Source of the DNA: an uncultured Halomicronema sp.
GTDB lineage: Bacteria; Cyanobacteriota; Cyanobacteriia; Phormidesmidales; Phormidesmidaceae
Reading direction: 5' to 3'
Length of the DNA: 64,000 nucleotides
Assembly: GCA_937899725.1 (NCBI GenBank)
Contig: CALCCA010000064.1
Span: forward strand, 49,169-113,168
Positions 26,928-36,187 of this stretch are shown here, piece by piece (within the stretch, counting starts at the first letter, position 1; the number at the start of each line of letters is the position of its first letter). A program made the position numbers and the translations under genes. Below the pieces are notes generated by a model. It worked only from the letters and a program-made list of their open reading frames with translations. It ran no database searches and had not been told where the DNA came from.

Positions 26928-28115
26928 TTATTGAGGTTGCAGAGCAGTGGCAGTTTCTTCGCAGATGGGCTCTTGACGAACAGCCTGAGCGATCGCGCTG
27001 ATCACCCAGTCGGCTTGTTCGGTTGTCATACCGGGATACATCGGTAGAGACAAAATCTCCTGACAGAGGGCTTCTGACTGCGGGAAAGACCCCGGCTGGT
27101 AGTTCAAAAATTGGAAGGCAGGCTGCAAGTGACAGGGCACTGGGTAGTGAATGCCACTCTGAATCTGATGCTCTTGTAGGACCAGCTGTAGCGCTGTCCG
27201 GTCGATGGGACAATCTTCGGTAATACGAATGACATAGAGATGGTAGACATGACCCGCGCCGCTGTCATTGCGCATCGGGATAATGCCAAACTCTCGCAAA
27301 GCCAATAACTGTTGGTCGTAATGCTGAGCAATCTGATTGCGAGCTTGGTTCCAACCTGGCAGCCGTGGCAGCTTGAGATTCAACACCGACGCCTGCAGCG
27401 TGTCGAGACGGCTGTTAGTGCCTCCTGGCTCGGTATGAAAATATTTGCGGACGGCTCCATAGTTGCGCAGCGATCGCGTCGTTTGGGCTATCAGTTCCTC
27501 CTGGGTGAGGAGGATGCCGCCATCGCCAATGGCGCCTAGATTTTTGCTGGGATAAAAGCTAAAGGCAGCAGCGGTGCCGACAGCCCCGGCTCGAATGCCC
27601 TCGCGCTCAGCTAAATGAGCCTGGGCCGCATCTTCAAAAATCAACAAATCATGCGCTGTGGCCAGCTGCCGCAAGCCACTCGGGGACACCATCTGACCGT
27701 ATAAATGAACGGGGACAATGGCACGCGTCTGAGCGGTAACGGCGGCAGCGGCGGCAGCGAGATCAATCAGTGCCGTATGGCGATCACAATCCACAAATAT
27801 AGGTGTGGCCCCGCTGCGCAAAATGCCGATGAGCGTCGCCACAAAGGTATTCGCCGGTAACAAGACCTCATCTCCTGGGCCAATCCCACAGGCGGCTAAG
27901 CCCAGAGCGATCGCATCAGTGCCACACCCAACCCCAACTCCGTAGGCTGCTCCGGTGGCTTCAGCAAACGCTGTTTCAAACGCTTTGACAGCGCCCCCTA
28001 AAACGAAGTCGCCTTGCTCTAAAACTGCAGTCAGGGCGGCATGAATGTCGTCTCGAATGGGTTCATGCTGCCAGGTGAGATCAACAAAGGGAACCTTAGG
28101 AACAGATTGCGTCAT
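26928..28115 (-). CDS. DegT/DnrJ/EryC1/StrS sugar aminotransferase
   Basis: A PLP-dependent enzyme that transfers an amino group to a nucleotide-linked keto-sugar, used to build amino sugars for exopolysaccharide or glycoprotein glycans. The 395-residue protein shows VGVGCGTDAIALGL, LLPANTFVATL and IFEDAAQAH. The PLP-binding Lys191 is in SFYPSKNLGAIGDGG, and RNYG follows. I chose ATG 28115, where the family N-terminus (VPFVDLTWQH) begins; an upstream in-frame start at 28202 adds 29 unsupported residues. It is the first gene of a five-gene operon with the exosortase and Wza/Wzc genes, which supports a glycan role. The exact sugar is unknown. Confidence 0.9.
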   Translation of the reverse strand: MTQSVPKVPFVDLTWQHEPIRDDIHAALTAVLEQGDFVLGGAVKAFETAFAEATGAAYGVGVGCGTDAIALGLAACGIGPGDEVLLPANTFVATLIGILRSGATPIFVDCDRHTALIDLAAAAAAVTAQTRAIVPVHLYGQMVSPSGLRQLATAHDLLIFEDAAQAHLAEREGIRAGAVGTAAAFSFYPSKNLGAIGDGGILLTQEELIAQTTRSLRNYGAVRKYFHTEPGGTNSRLDTLQASVLNLKLPRLPGWNQARNQIAQHYDQQLLALREFGIIPMRNDSGAGHVYHLYVIRITEDCPIDRTALQLVLQEHQIQSGIHYPVPCHLQPAFQFLNYQPGSFPQSEALCQEILSLPMYPGMTTEQADWVISAIAQAVRQEPICEETATALQPQ

Positions 28116-28467
28116 AGGAGTGTCGGCGTTAAAGGACAAAAATTTATGGCAGGTTCTCTTGTTGAGTGGAAGATGTCGGAACTCAGGTCTGGTTCCTGTC
28201 AATCAAACAAGCGATTGGTGGCTTAAACGGGCTTCACACCTTCTGATGAGAAAGGTAAGGCTCATCTTTGATTGATACTAGGCAGCATCTCAAGAGACGT
28301 GTGCCCTGCGATAATGGTTTCGCAGTTTCATTACAGAGTGCGGGGTTTACTTGATACAGTCTCTATAAATATGAGTAAATCCCTACCGATTTATTTGGCT
28401 TTAGGGTGCCCGGAGCTGCCCCAATCACAACAGCATTGCTCGTGTCTTCTCTGTAGGTTTCGCTGCT

Positions 28468-28803
28468 ATGGATTTTGATACCGCTCGTCGGTTTTTGTTA
28501 GCCCAAACAATTGCTCCGGTGCCGGGGCAGACCCCCTTTTTGAATTGCTTGCAGATGGGGATGGCGCCAGTCCCAGGGCAAGTCACCTCAATTTTATTAG
28601 CCCTTAAAACCGTGGCTCAAGCATTGCAAAGCGAGCCCAGTATTGAGCGATCGCTGGGCTTTGCCTTGTTTCTCTTGGCTTACGAAAGCCGCCAGCTGTA
28701 TTTACATGGTCAAACGCAGAATGTGGATTGGCCCCCGTTACTCGACGAAGACTTAACGCGCATTGCCGAAGCCGTCCGCCAGATCTGGGCCAGCGCCGCT
28801 TGA
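28468..28803 (+). CDS. Conserved cyanobacterial protein of unknown function
   Basis: A 111-residue, mostly helical soluble protein. It resembles a small protein common in cyanobacteria, sometimes labelled dethiobiotin-synthetase-like, with the pattern PPIPGQVTSILLALK and DWPPLLDEDLTRIA. There is no P-loop, so the enzyme label would be unjustified. A strong bidirectional terminator follows at 28908-28943. I assign no function. Confidence 0.75.
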   Translation: MDFDTARRFLLAQTIAPVPGQTPFLNCLQMGMAPVPGQVTSILLALKTVAQALQSEPSIERSLGFALFLLAYESRQLYLHGQTQNVDWPPLLDEDLTRIAEAVRQIWASAA

Positions 28804-28907
28804 TAACGACGGACACTTTTCAATTGCATGGCTAGCGGCCACAGTTGTTAGGCAGCCAGTCAAAGATTGTGATCAGTGCCGCGTGTTTCAACACTGGCAA
28901 CAACCTG

Positions 28908-28943
28908 AAAAAAGGGACGTACTGTAAAGTGCGTCCCTTTTTT
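28908..28943. terminator. Bidirectional intrinsic terminator
   Basis: AAAAAAGGGACG pairs with CGTCCCTTTTTT across a short loop, giving a GC stem flanked by A/T runs on both sides. It sits between the convergent genes at 28468-28803 and 28970-29605 and can serve both. Confidence 0.85.
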
Positions 28944-28969
28944 CAACCGGTATGGTTCCTCAGGTCAAA

Positions 28970-29605
28970 CTACTTATCAGGCTGAGGCGTCATGCGTAAG
29001 TAGGGCTTAACCTCAGTCACGCCCTTGGGAAACTTCTTCTTCGCTTCCTCAGTGGGAATAGTGGGCGAAACCACCACGTCTTCGCCATCTTTCCAGTTAA
29101 CAGGAGTTGCCACACTGTAGTTGTCAGTCAACTGTAGTGAATCGAGCACTCTAAGGATTTCCTGGAAGTTACGTCCGGTGCTAGGCGGATAGGTAATCGT
29201 CAAACGCAGTTTGCGGTTAGGGTCAATCACAAAAACTGTGCGGACGGTGACCTTGGCATTGGCATTGGGGTGAATCATGCCATACAGATCAGATACTTTT
29301 TTGTCTTCGTCAGCCACGATGGGATAGTTGACGGTAGTGCCTTGGGTTTCGTCAATATCGCCAATCCAGCCTTTATGAGATTCGGCCCCATCAACACTCA
29401 GCGCGATCACCTTGGCGTTACGCTGCTCAAACTCGCCCTTGAGCTTAGCAACTTCGCCCAGCTCGGTAGTGCATACCGGGGTGTAATCAGCCGGGTGTGA
29501 GAAAAATACCACCCAGTTATCACCAGCCCAGTCGTAGAAATTAATTTCACCCTCGGAGGTTTGTTGGGTGAAATTGGGTGCGGTATCGCCCAATTGCAGC
29601 GTCAT
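28970..29605 (-). CDS. 1-Cys peroxiredoxin (Prx6 type)
   Basis: A thiol peroxidase that reduces hydrogen peroxide and alkyl hydroperoxides. The 211-residue protein has the peroxidatic Cys45 in the signature DYTPVCTTELG, then GAESHKGWI, the VRTVFVIDP strand and a long C-terminal domain (VNWKDGEDVVV, PYLRMTPQPDK) typical of the Prx6 group. No resolving cysteine is evident, so a 1-Cys mechanism is inferred. I chose ATG 29605, where the family N-terminus (MTLQLGDTAPNF) begins, over the in-frame start at 29638. Confidence 0.94.
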   Translation of the reverse strand: MTLQLGDTAPNFTQQTSEGEINFYDWAGDNWVVFFSHPADYTPVCTTELGEVAKLKGEFEQRNAKVIALSVDGAESHKGWIGDIDETQGTTVNYPIVADEDKKVSDLYGMIHPNANAKVTVRTVFVIDPNRKLRLTITYPPSTGRNFQEILRVLDSLQLTDNYSVATPVNWKDGEDVVVSPTIPTEEAKKKFPKGVTEVKPYLRMTPQPDK

Positions 29606-29828
29606 AAGAAATTCTCTCTGAATCTGATAAGTCAACACATGGCTAAGGTAGCCACGTTTGCTATCTTGCCATAAACCCCGGTATTCCGGTCGGAGTTTAG
29701 AGGTTTATTTAAAAAACGACACTGGTCGCGGCTTACGTGCGCTTAAAGAAATCGTGCTACGACTTGCTGTATAAGCGCTCTATAGATTTCTGTGAGTTCT
29801 CAAGAAGACGGGCAAGACCCCGAGCAAA

Positions 29829-30566
29829 TTAGCCTACCTGAACTCCTGGTAGTGTCTTGATGGGCTCACCGGCATCGGCATCAAGTAGCCACCACAGTTC
29901 TCCCTCGGGGCAAATTTTGCGAGCCGGGAAGGTGTTATCGTCTGCTGCTGGGGCAAACACCTCGGTCAGGGCCGTTTGTTTATTGCGGCCAGAAACCATG
30001 AAGATGACGCAGCGACTCTGGTTGATTAGCGTTGCGGTAAAGGTCAGGCGCGGTTCGCCCGACTTCTCGCCCACGGTGATGAGGCGATCGCTGACTTGCA
30101 ACGCTGCCGTGTGGGGAAACAGCGAGGCCGTGTGCCCATCATCCCCCATGCCCAGGAGCACAATATCAAAGGCGGGGTGAGCGCTGTTGAGGGCTCGTTG
30201 CACCGTCTGGTCGTAAGTCTCAGCCGCATCAGCAACCTGCTCAAAGTGGGTCGGCATGATGTGGATCTGCTCGGTGGGAATCGCGACTCGATCTAACCAG
30301 GCAGTTTTGGCCATACCGGCATTGCTGCTCGGATCGCTGACGGGGACGTAGCGCTCGTCACCCCAAAAAACTTGCAGCTGAGCCCACGGTAAATCGGCCT
30401 CAGCGAGGGCTTCATACAGCGGTTTGGGAGTGCTCCCGCCCGCCAGGGCGATCGCACAGGTGCCGCGCGCCGCGATCGCGGCCTGAATTCTCTCCTTAAC
30501 CAGGGCCAGAGAGCGGCTCACGAGGGCCTGGCGGTCAGGGTAAATTTCGATCTGCAAGTGGGTCAT
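29829..30566 (-). CDS. pgl: 6-phosphogluconolactonase
   Basis: Hydrolyses 6-phosphogluconolactone in the oxidative pentose phosphate pathway, which supplies NADPH in the dark. The 245-residue protein carries AIALAGGSTPKPLYEAL, the FWGDERYVP motif and LLGMGDDGHTASLFPHT, all diagnostic of the DevB/Pgl family. ATG 30566 begins the domain; an upstream in-frame start at 30620 is less likely. It stands alone, not beside zwf or opcA. Confidence 0.95.
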   Translation of the reverse strand: MTHLQIEIYPDRQALVSRSLALVKERIQAAIAARGTCAIALAGGSTPKPLYEALAEADLPWAQLQVFWGDERYVPVSDPSSNAGMAKTAWLDRVAIPTEQIHIMPTHFEQVADAAETYDQTVQRALNSAHPAFDIVLLGMGDDGHTASLFPHTAALQVSDRLITVGEKSGEPRLTFTATLINQSRCVIFMVSGRNKQTALTEVFAPAADDNTFPARKICPEGELWWLLDADAGEPIKTLPGVQVG

Positions 30567-30817
30567 AGCCGGAGACAGTATTCGCCAGTCGGTGTTCTGA
30601 GACCAGGGCTTTGAGCCCATAGCAATTCAGACTGCAGCGTAAACGATTTTCAACCCTGATCGAGATTGCTTAAGCTTTACTTTTAGAGCGCGCCATTTTC
30701 CTACAGGCTGTCATCATTTAGCGGCCGAGTCCTGATGCTGAGATCGGTCCAGCCGCTCGCTAGGTTTATGGAGCAGGCGCGGTAGTGCCCATACCGTCAG
30801 GCTTTCGAGTTTAATTG

Positions 30818-31600
30818 ATGAAGCACCCTAAGGTTTTGACTGTGATTTCAGTTGTGCTGCCCTGCCTGAATGAGATTCGCCATGGCTATTTGCCCCAAAT
30901 CATGGAGAACTTGGTGGCCCAAACGGGGCCAAAAGAGCTGATTGCCGTCATCAGTCCCAGTGCCGATGGCACGGACAAACTGCTGGCTCAGGTGCCGCAA
31001 ATTCGGGTGATTGAATCTGCGGTCACCAATCGGGCTCAGCGTCTCAATGTAGGCATCGCCGCCAGTCAGGGCGAGGTGATACTGCTCCACCATCCGGCGA
31101 CGCTGTTGCCGCCTCAGCAGGCGCTAACCCTGATTGAGCAGACCTTTCAAGATCCTCAAGTAATGTGGAGTGGTTTTCGCCATCGGTTTGATCTAGACCA
31201 CTGGCTGCTGCGATATACCTCCTGGTATTCGACAGCGGTTCGTCCCCAGTTTGGGCGCATCTTGTATCTCGATCACTGTTTGGCCGTGCGGCGATCGCTG
31301 CTGACAGAAATCGGCGGCGTCCCTGAGATGGATATTTTTGAAGATACGGCACTGAGTCAAAAATTGGGACAGTATGGCGCTCCCGTCATTTTGCCAGCGG
31401 CGGTGGTGACTTCGGCCCGACGCTACCGCAGTCGCGGCGTTTATCATCAGGCGCTGCTCAACCAAGCTTTAAAGCTGATGTATCACCTCAACATCGACCC
31501 GCAGTGGATGAATCAGCTGTATGAGCAAAAAGTTCAAATTAATGTCACTTATCCTACTCCGGAGGCGCCCAGCGACAAGCCACCCGGAAAGTGGGGATAG
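30818..31600 (+). CDS. Family 2 glycosyltransferase
   Basis: A 260-residue GT-A fold transferase. The N-terminus has VISVVLPCLNE, followed by SPSADGTDKLL and NRAQRLNVGIAASQGEVILL, typical of GT2 sequences related to the TIGR04283 group. The DxD equivalent is not clear: LHHPATLL stands where a DxD-type motif is usual, so activity or cofactor use may be atypical. The C-terminal half contains FEDTALSQKLGQYG and VTSARRYRSRGVYHQALL. ATG 30818 is preferred to the adjacent TTG at 30815. The acceptor and donor are unknown, and no operon partner is evident. Confidence 0.82.
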   Translation: MKHPKVLTVISVVLPCLNEIRHGYLPQIMENLVAQTGPKELIAVISPSADGTDKLLAQVPQIRVIESAVTNRAQRLNVGIAASQGEVILLHHPATLLPPQQALTLIEQTFQDPQVMWSGFRHRFDLDHWLLRYTSWYSTAVRPQFGRILYLDHCLAVRRSLLTEIGGVPEMDIFEDTALSQKLGQYGAPVILPAAVVTSARRYRSRGVYHQALLNQALKLMYHLNIDPQWMNQLYEQKVQINVTYPTPEAPSDKPPGKWG

Positions 31601-31670
31601 GTTGACCGGGGAATCGGCGGGATAGCCATTGCCATGGTCAGTAGATCGCCCTCGCGATCGTGCCCAGCGT

Positions 31671-32378
31671 CTAGGGTGTGGTTGAGGCTGCGGCTGTTGA
31701 GAGTGACTGACAATATTGCTGCACTAACAGATCAATGCCGGTAATCGCCGTCCCGACCACTACGGCATGGCTGCCTAGGGCGATCGCTTGTTGAGCCGCG
31801 GCTGGGGTCGCAATGCCCCCCTCACACAGACAGGGGGTCGGCAACCGTTTCACCAAGTCAGCCAGTAAGTCAAAGCCCGGCGGTGTTAAATCAGCCGTCG
31901 CCGAGGTGTAGCCATAGAGCGTCGTGCCTAACAGATCGGCTCCCGCTGTGACCGCTGCTGTTGCCGAAGCCACGGTATCCACATCAGCCATCACCGGTTT
32001 TTGCAGATCGGTGCGGATGCGCTCAATCAGCGGTGCCAGCGTTTCTCCCTCAGGACGGGGGCGCAGCGTGGCGTCGATCGCAATAATATCGGCTCCAGCG
32101 AGGGCCACGGCTTCGGCATGACAATACTGCGGTGTGATGTAAACGTCAGAGCCGGCAATGACCTGTTTCCAAAGGCCAATGATGGGTACAGATACCCGCT
32201 GCCGCACCGCCGCAATGTGAGCGGGGCTGTCAATGCGCACCCCGACGGCCCCTTGCAAGACTGCCGCTTCGGCCATGGCGGCCATGATCTCAGGCTGATG
32301 CAACGGCGACGTAGCTGGCGCTTGGCAAGAAACGATGAGGCCGCCCTGCAGCGCCGTTAAAATACTGTCAATCGGCAT
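31671..32378 (-). CDS. nanE: N-acetylmannosamine-6-phosphate 2-epimerase
   Basis: A (beta/alpha)8-barrel enzyme that interconverts ManNAc-6-P and GlcNAc-6-P. The 235-residue protein matches NanE from end to end: LQGGLIVSCQAP, VGVRIDSPAHIAAVR, PIIGLWKQ, ITPQYCHAEAVALAGADIIA, MADVDTV and CEGGIATPAAAQQAI with VVVGTAITG. In heterotrophs NanE belongs to sialic acid breakdown; here no other nan gene is nearby, so it may serve amino-sugar recycling or ManNAc supply. The function by family is confident; the pathway is not. Confidence 0.92.
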   Translation of the reverse strand: MPIDSILTALQGGLIVSCQAPATSPLHQPEIMAAMAEAAVLQGAVGVRIDSPAHIAAVRQRVSVPIIGLWKQVIAGSDVYITPQYCHAEAVALAGADIIAIDATLRPRPEGETLAPLIERIRTDLQKPVMADVDTVASATAAVTAGADLLGTTLYGYTSATADLTPPGFDLLADLVKRLPTPCLCEGGIATPAAAQQAIALGSHAVVVGTAITGIDLLVQQYCQSLSTAAASTTP

Positions 32379-32451
32379 GGCGTCAATATGATGGCGTGAA
32401 CGGCCCCGTCGTTAGACAGTTGGCCCACGCCGAGTGTATCGCAAGCCCGGC

Positions 32452-32883
32452 CTAGGAATTCTCTGGGCGAGCCGCGAGCTGCTGCTGCAACAGATCACTG
32501 GCTTGAACGAGGAGCGAGTCATCGGGCTTTTGCGCCAAAATTTTGGCCATAGATTCAACCAACGGCCAATTGATCATGGCGCCATCGCGAATCGTTTTAC
32601 TGGCCGCATAGTAGCCGACGTCGGGGGGCACGTCCATCTCGTCCGTTTCACCCGTTTGTAGAGCGTTGGGCAACCGCCAGGAAACGACCTTGCTTCTAAG
32701 CGTGACTTGCAACCAGGTGATAGCGTCGCCGAGCATCTCGATGGTGACATCAAAGTAGGGTTCGTTCCCTTGGTACCAAATCCGTCTTTTCTCAGTATCG
32801 TCTTCAGCCGCCTTCATCAAATCGGGATTGATGGGACGTAATGAACCGCCTAACGCGGCGATCGCAGACTCATCTAATTTCAT
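32452..32883 (-). CDS. Conserved cyanobacterial protein of unknown function
   Basis: A 143-residue soluble protein without signal or membrane segment. The middle (WYQGNEPYFDVTIEMLGD, ITWLQVTLRSKVVSW) reads as beta-strand rich, and the C-terminal part (LVESMAKILAQKPDDSLLVQ) as helical. I do not recognise a named family, though it looks like a conserved cyanobacterial protein. It lies 73 bp upstream of nanE on the same strand and could share its transcript. Confidence 0.7.
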   Translation of the reverse strand: MKLDESAIAALGGSLRPINPDLMKAAEDDTEKRRIWYQGNEPYFDVTIEMLGDAITWLQVTLRSKVVSWRLPNALQTGETDEMDVPPDVGYYAASKTIRDGAMINWPLVESMAKILAQKPDDSLLVQASDLLQQQLAARPENS

Positions 32884-33023
32884 AATTGGGGATTAAACAC
32901 ACACGTCGCTATCACCATAAAACCACCCTTCTCTAACTAACCGCAGACACCTGACTCACCCTGCAGAATGTCGTGGGTTCAGACATAATCTTTACAAAGT
33001 TGCCCCCTGGCTATTGCAGGCAC

Positions 33024-33050
33024 AAAAAAGGAGCGCTGATCAAGCGCTCC
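33024..33050 (-). terminator. Intrinsic terminator of desB
   Basis: GGAGCGCTTGATCAGCGCTCC on the minus strand folds into an 8-9 bp stem followed by TTTTTT, about 60 bases after the desB stop. Confidence 0.85.
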
Positions 33051-33112
33051 TCACTATCAACTTTGGCTAATGGAAAATCGCGATTGCCGTTTTGGCCAGC
33101 AACGCTAACGGT

Positions 33113-34192
33113 TTAATGTTTGCCCCGAGGCTGGTAATAGACGGGCGAGCCCTGGTCAGCTACAAAGTGACAAGCCTTGGCTGAGCGGAAAAAGCTTTTC
33201 CAGATGGGCACATCCGATTGGCGATAGTAGCTGCCGAGTACGGGCTTGATGGCGGCTGTAGCATCCTGCAGGTAGTAATGCGGAATGTTCAGGAAGATAT
33301 GGTGGGCTACATGGGTCCCGATGTCGTGGTGAATCGGGTTGAAGATGCCGTAATCGCGATCGATGGTGGACAATGCGCCTTTCAAGAAATACCAATCGTC
33401 GTTGGCGTACCAAGGGATATCAGCTTCGGTATGGTGCAAAAACGTCACCAGATCGAGCCACATCACAAAAATGACGTAGGGCACGAGGTAATAAGTGGTC
33501 AGAAAGACGAACCCATACTGATAGCCAATTCCGGCCAGTAGCCCCAACATGCCAATCAGCCAAATGGTGCTGGTTAACACGTCCCACTTTTCCGAAGGTT
33601 TAAACAGCGGACTGCCGGGTAGAAAGTGCGTGCCGCCAGGACGACTGGGCGATCGCCGAAACAGATAAATCGGGTAGGCCAGCAACGGTAAGTAAAACCG
33701 GATGAGCTTTTCGGGCCAGGTCATCGCGTCATATTTGGACTCAGTAACCGGGTACCAGCTTTCATCCGTGTCGATGTTGCCCGTGTTGGCATGATGCGTG
33801 CGGTGACTAATGCGCCAGCCATGATAAGGCACCAAAATCGGCGTGTGGCTGAGATGGCCCACCAGATTGTTCAGCCACTTGTGTTTAGAAAATGAACCGT
33901 GGCCGCAGTCATGGCCCACCACAAACAATGCCCAAAACATCGTGCCCTGGGCAAACCAAAAAATGGGGAGAAACCACCCAGTATTGATCGCCGCCGCCGC
34001 AGCATAGAGACCGGCGATGATGCCCAGATCTAAGAAAAAGTAGGCCAGCGATCGCGCTACTGAAGGTTCAAAGCAATAGGCCGGAATCGCCGACCTCAGA
34101 TCTTTGAGGGTAAACGGCAGTTCTCCTGCAGGAGTATGCGGGCTGAGATCAGCCAGTTGTGCCGATTGGTTGGGAGCAGAGTGTAATTGCAC
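33113..34192 (-). CDS. desB: Omega-3 (delta-15) acyl-lipid desaturase
   Basis: A membrane di-iron desaturase that adds the omega-3 double bond to lipid-bound linoleoyl chains in membranes, helping cold acclimation. The 359-residue protein has the three histidine boxes HDCGH, HRTHH and HVAHH. It also shows long stretches typical of DesB: GELPFTLKDLRSAIPAYCFE, SHTPILVPYHGWRISHRTHH, NTGNIDTDESWYPV and STIDRDYGIFNPIHHDIGTH. It is separated from desA by 165 bp on the same strand. A large hairpin in the gap may limit read-through, and desB is usually cold-induced in cyanobacteria, though no regulatory site is proven here. Confidence 0.95.
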   Translation of the reverse strand: MQLHSAPNQSAQLADLSPHTPAGELPFTLKDLRSAIPAYCFEPSVARSLAYFFLDLGIIAGLYAAAAAINTGWFLPIFWFAQGTMFWALFVVGHDCGHGSFSKHKWLNNLVGHLSHTPILVPYHGWRISHRTHHANTGNIDTDESWYPVTESKYDAMTWPEKLIRFYLPLLAYPIYLFRRSPSRPGGTHFLPGSPLFKPSEKWDVLTSTIWLIGMLGLLAGIGYQYGFVFLTTYYLVPYVIFVMWLDLVTFLHHTEADIPWYANDDWYFLKGALSTIDRDYGIFNPIHHDIGTHVAHHIFLNIPHYYLQDATAAIKPVLGSYYRQSDVPIWKSFFRSAKACHFVADQGSPVYYQPRGKH

Positions 34193-34295
34193 TGGGGTGT
34201 TGATATTCCGTATATGGGGTGACTAGCAACTAGCGAGTCAGCACTCACTAAAGCTAATCATTGACAGCAAGAGAAACTGAGTAGCGAAGGCTAAA

Positions 34296-34334
34296 GCTCA
34301 GACAACTGCCTGTGAACCAGACAGTTGTCTGAGC
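34296..34334 (-). terminator. 13-bp-stem hairpin between desA and desB
   Basis: GCTCAGACAACTG at 34296-34308 pairs perfectly with CAGTTGTCTGAGC at 34322-34334 across a 13-base loop. It lies 24 bp after the desA stop and upstream of desB. The T-run after it on the minus strand is weak (TTTAG), so partial termination, mRNA stabilisation or attenuation are all possible. Confidence 0.55.
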
Positions 34335-34357
34335 GACGATTGAGCGCTGCCAGCAAG

Positions 34358-35407
34358 CTAGCGAACGCTGGAAAAAGGACGATAGGCGGTCTGCGCGTCA
34401 TAGAGATGACAGTGGCGAGTAATTTGCGACATCAGCTGCCACGAAAACTGCCGTACATAGACATGCTCGCCCCAGTTCGCCATCAGGCTTTGGTGAGCCG
34501 CGCGCAGATTGTAAGAGGGAATACCCACCGAAATGTGATGCGGCACATGCACGTTAATATCGTGGCAAAGCACCTCGACCCATTTGGGATAGATGCAGTG
34601 TACCGTGCCCGCTAGCTGCGCCGGTACTGCGGACCACGCCGCCGTCGGCTGAAACTTAATTTCGGGGATGGTGTGATGCACGATGGTGAAGGTGCTCATC
34701 CAGAAGTGATAACCCAGCCAAGGCAGCAGCCAGAATTTCACAATGCCCCATAGACCAACGGTGAAGTACATCGTGGGAAAAAAGACCGCAGCAAAAGCCG
34801 CCACCACGAGCACAGACGTTTTGACCGCCCGTCGTTCTGCCCCGGCAAACTTACGCCAGTTGAAATGCAGTACGGCCCAGTGAGCAATGGAGCCGACCCA
34901 CCAAAAGCGCCCTCTGAGGGCTTGATACCCTGACTGAAGCCAGGTCGGGGCAGCCTTAAAACTCTCGACTGTCCAGGGCTCCCAAGCGTTATCAACATGC
35001 AGCTCGTTGGTGTGCACATGGTGATGATCGTGCAGAATTCGCCAGCTATGAAAGGGATAGGCCAAGGGCATCATCATGATGTGGCCGACCCAGTTATTTA
35101 CCCAGCGACGCTTTGCAAAAGACCGATGGGCACAGTCATGACCAATCACGAATAGTCCGGTGGCGGCAGTACCAGTAAAAAACCAGGCAAAGGGCAGTAA
35201 ATACCAAGGCGAGAGCGCGATCGCCGCGCTGCCTACAGCCACACTAGCCAGAGTGATTAAGACTGAAAACCAGGCTTTGCGCCAGTCTTTCTCAAAACAA
35301 GATTTAGGAATCGTCCGAATTACGTCGCTCAGCTTCAGGTCACTCAGCGCTGAAGCTGATTCTGCTCGGGTAGGCACCTTAGCAGAAGAGGGTAGGGTAG
35401 CAGTCAT
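34358..35407 (-). CDS. desA: Delta-12 acyl-lipid desaturase
   Basis: Introduces the delta-12 double bond into oleoyl groups of membrane glycerolipids, giving the substrate for DesB. The 349-residue protein has histidine boxes HDCAH, HDHHH and HVPHH. It follows Synechocystis DesA closely as I recall it: [67 protein letters not shown] and [13 protein letters not shown]. The ATG at 35407 begins [10 protein letters not shown], similar to the known N-terminus. It is the first of the desA-desB pair. Confidence 0.96.
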   Translation of the reverse strand: MTATLPSSAKVPTRAESASALSDLKLSDVIRTIPKSCFEKDWRKAWFSVLITLASVAVGSAAIALSPWYLLPFAWFFTGTAATGLFVIGHDCAHRSFAKRRWVNNWVGHIMMMPLAYPFHSWRILHDHHHVHTNELHVDNAWEPWTVESFKAAPTWLQSGYQALRGRFWWVGSIAHWAVLHFNWRKFAGAERRAVKTSVLVVAAFAAVFFPTMYFTVGLWGIVKFWLLPWLGYHFWMSTFTIVHHTIPEIKFQPTAAWSAVPAQLAGTVHCIYPKWVEVLCHDINVHVPHHISVGIPSYNLRAAHQSLMANWGEHVYVRQFSWQLMSQITRHCHLYDAQTAYRPFSSVR

Positions 35408-36187
35408 TCATAGCCTCGAATAGAACCAGACTTGCATCAGCCGACAGCCAAAACTAGACCTGTGCCAGGGCTAGCTCAGCCGAGCCAGGTGTATCTGAAG
35501 GTGTCTTTACGATAAGTTTCGTCAATGAAGACCCCAGGGCTGTCAAAAAAAAGCAAAAAGTCTGATATGCAAACCCCAGTAGTCTACCGCATGGTGGATG
35601 GCTGCAGGATCACAGTCTGAGGTCAAATCAGAAGTTCTCACGGATGGGCGGTCGCACCCTACAGAAAATCTAATCAGAGTGAGCCGATAAACTCTTCCAC
35701 ATGACGCCCTGAGTACCGTTTTTGTCGCCAGGATATGGTCTGGACTGACTGGGTTATCAAAATTTCGATGATTGAATGTTGATGCATGTGCGGGCTTGAA
35801 GACGGTGATCGCGACCATCAAGCATAAAGATGAAATAACATCGGATCGCTGGAACAATCATTTCTAGAAATGATTGTTTGACAAGCGGAAATTGGCTGTA
35901 ATGCACCGTTTCTAGGGCGTCTCAAGAGAGACCCATCCTAAAAAAGCCAGCTTCAACTTTTTCTTTGTTTAGAGAATCTTCTTTGCCGCCTATCCTCGAT
36001 TGGGCAAGATATTGAACCGACAAGAATGGGACTGGATAAAATCCTGATTCTTCAGGGGGCAGTGCGGGAATAACCGCCTCAGAATAGAGACGCTGGCTGG
36101 CTGGGTTGGGCAATTTGCGACCTCTGAGATCGAGATGTTTTTGGCGCAACTTGCTGACGGCAGGGAGCGATCGCCGGCCGCCGATGT
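35408..36187. other. Gene-free stretch between desA and the HerA-like gene
   Basis: No credible gene. Short minus-strand frames (35543-35857, 35922-36149) have no recognisable domain. It should hold the desA promoter near 35410-35540, and it holds a 26-bp perfect palindrome at 35853-35878. Confidence 0.4.
35853..35878. promoter_or_regulatory. 26-bp perfect palindrome
   Basis: AACAATCATTTCT is followed directly by its exact reverse complement AGAAATGATTGTT, with no spacer. It lies about 445 bp upstream of desA and about 310 bp past the HerA-like stop. It could bind a dimeric regulator or be the remnant of a mobile-element end. It has no T-run terminator character. Confidence 0.5.

Noticed and set aside
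35543..36149. Minus-strand frames downstream of the HerA-like gene
   Set aside because: No domain, no ribosome site, and one spans the 26-bp palindrome region; taken as non-coding.
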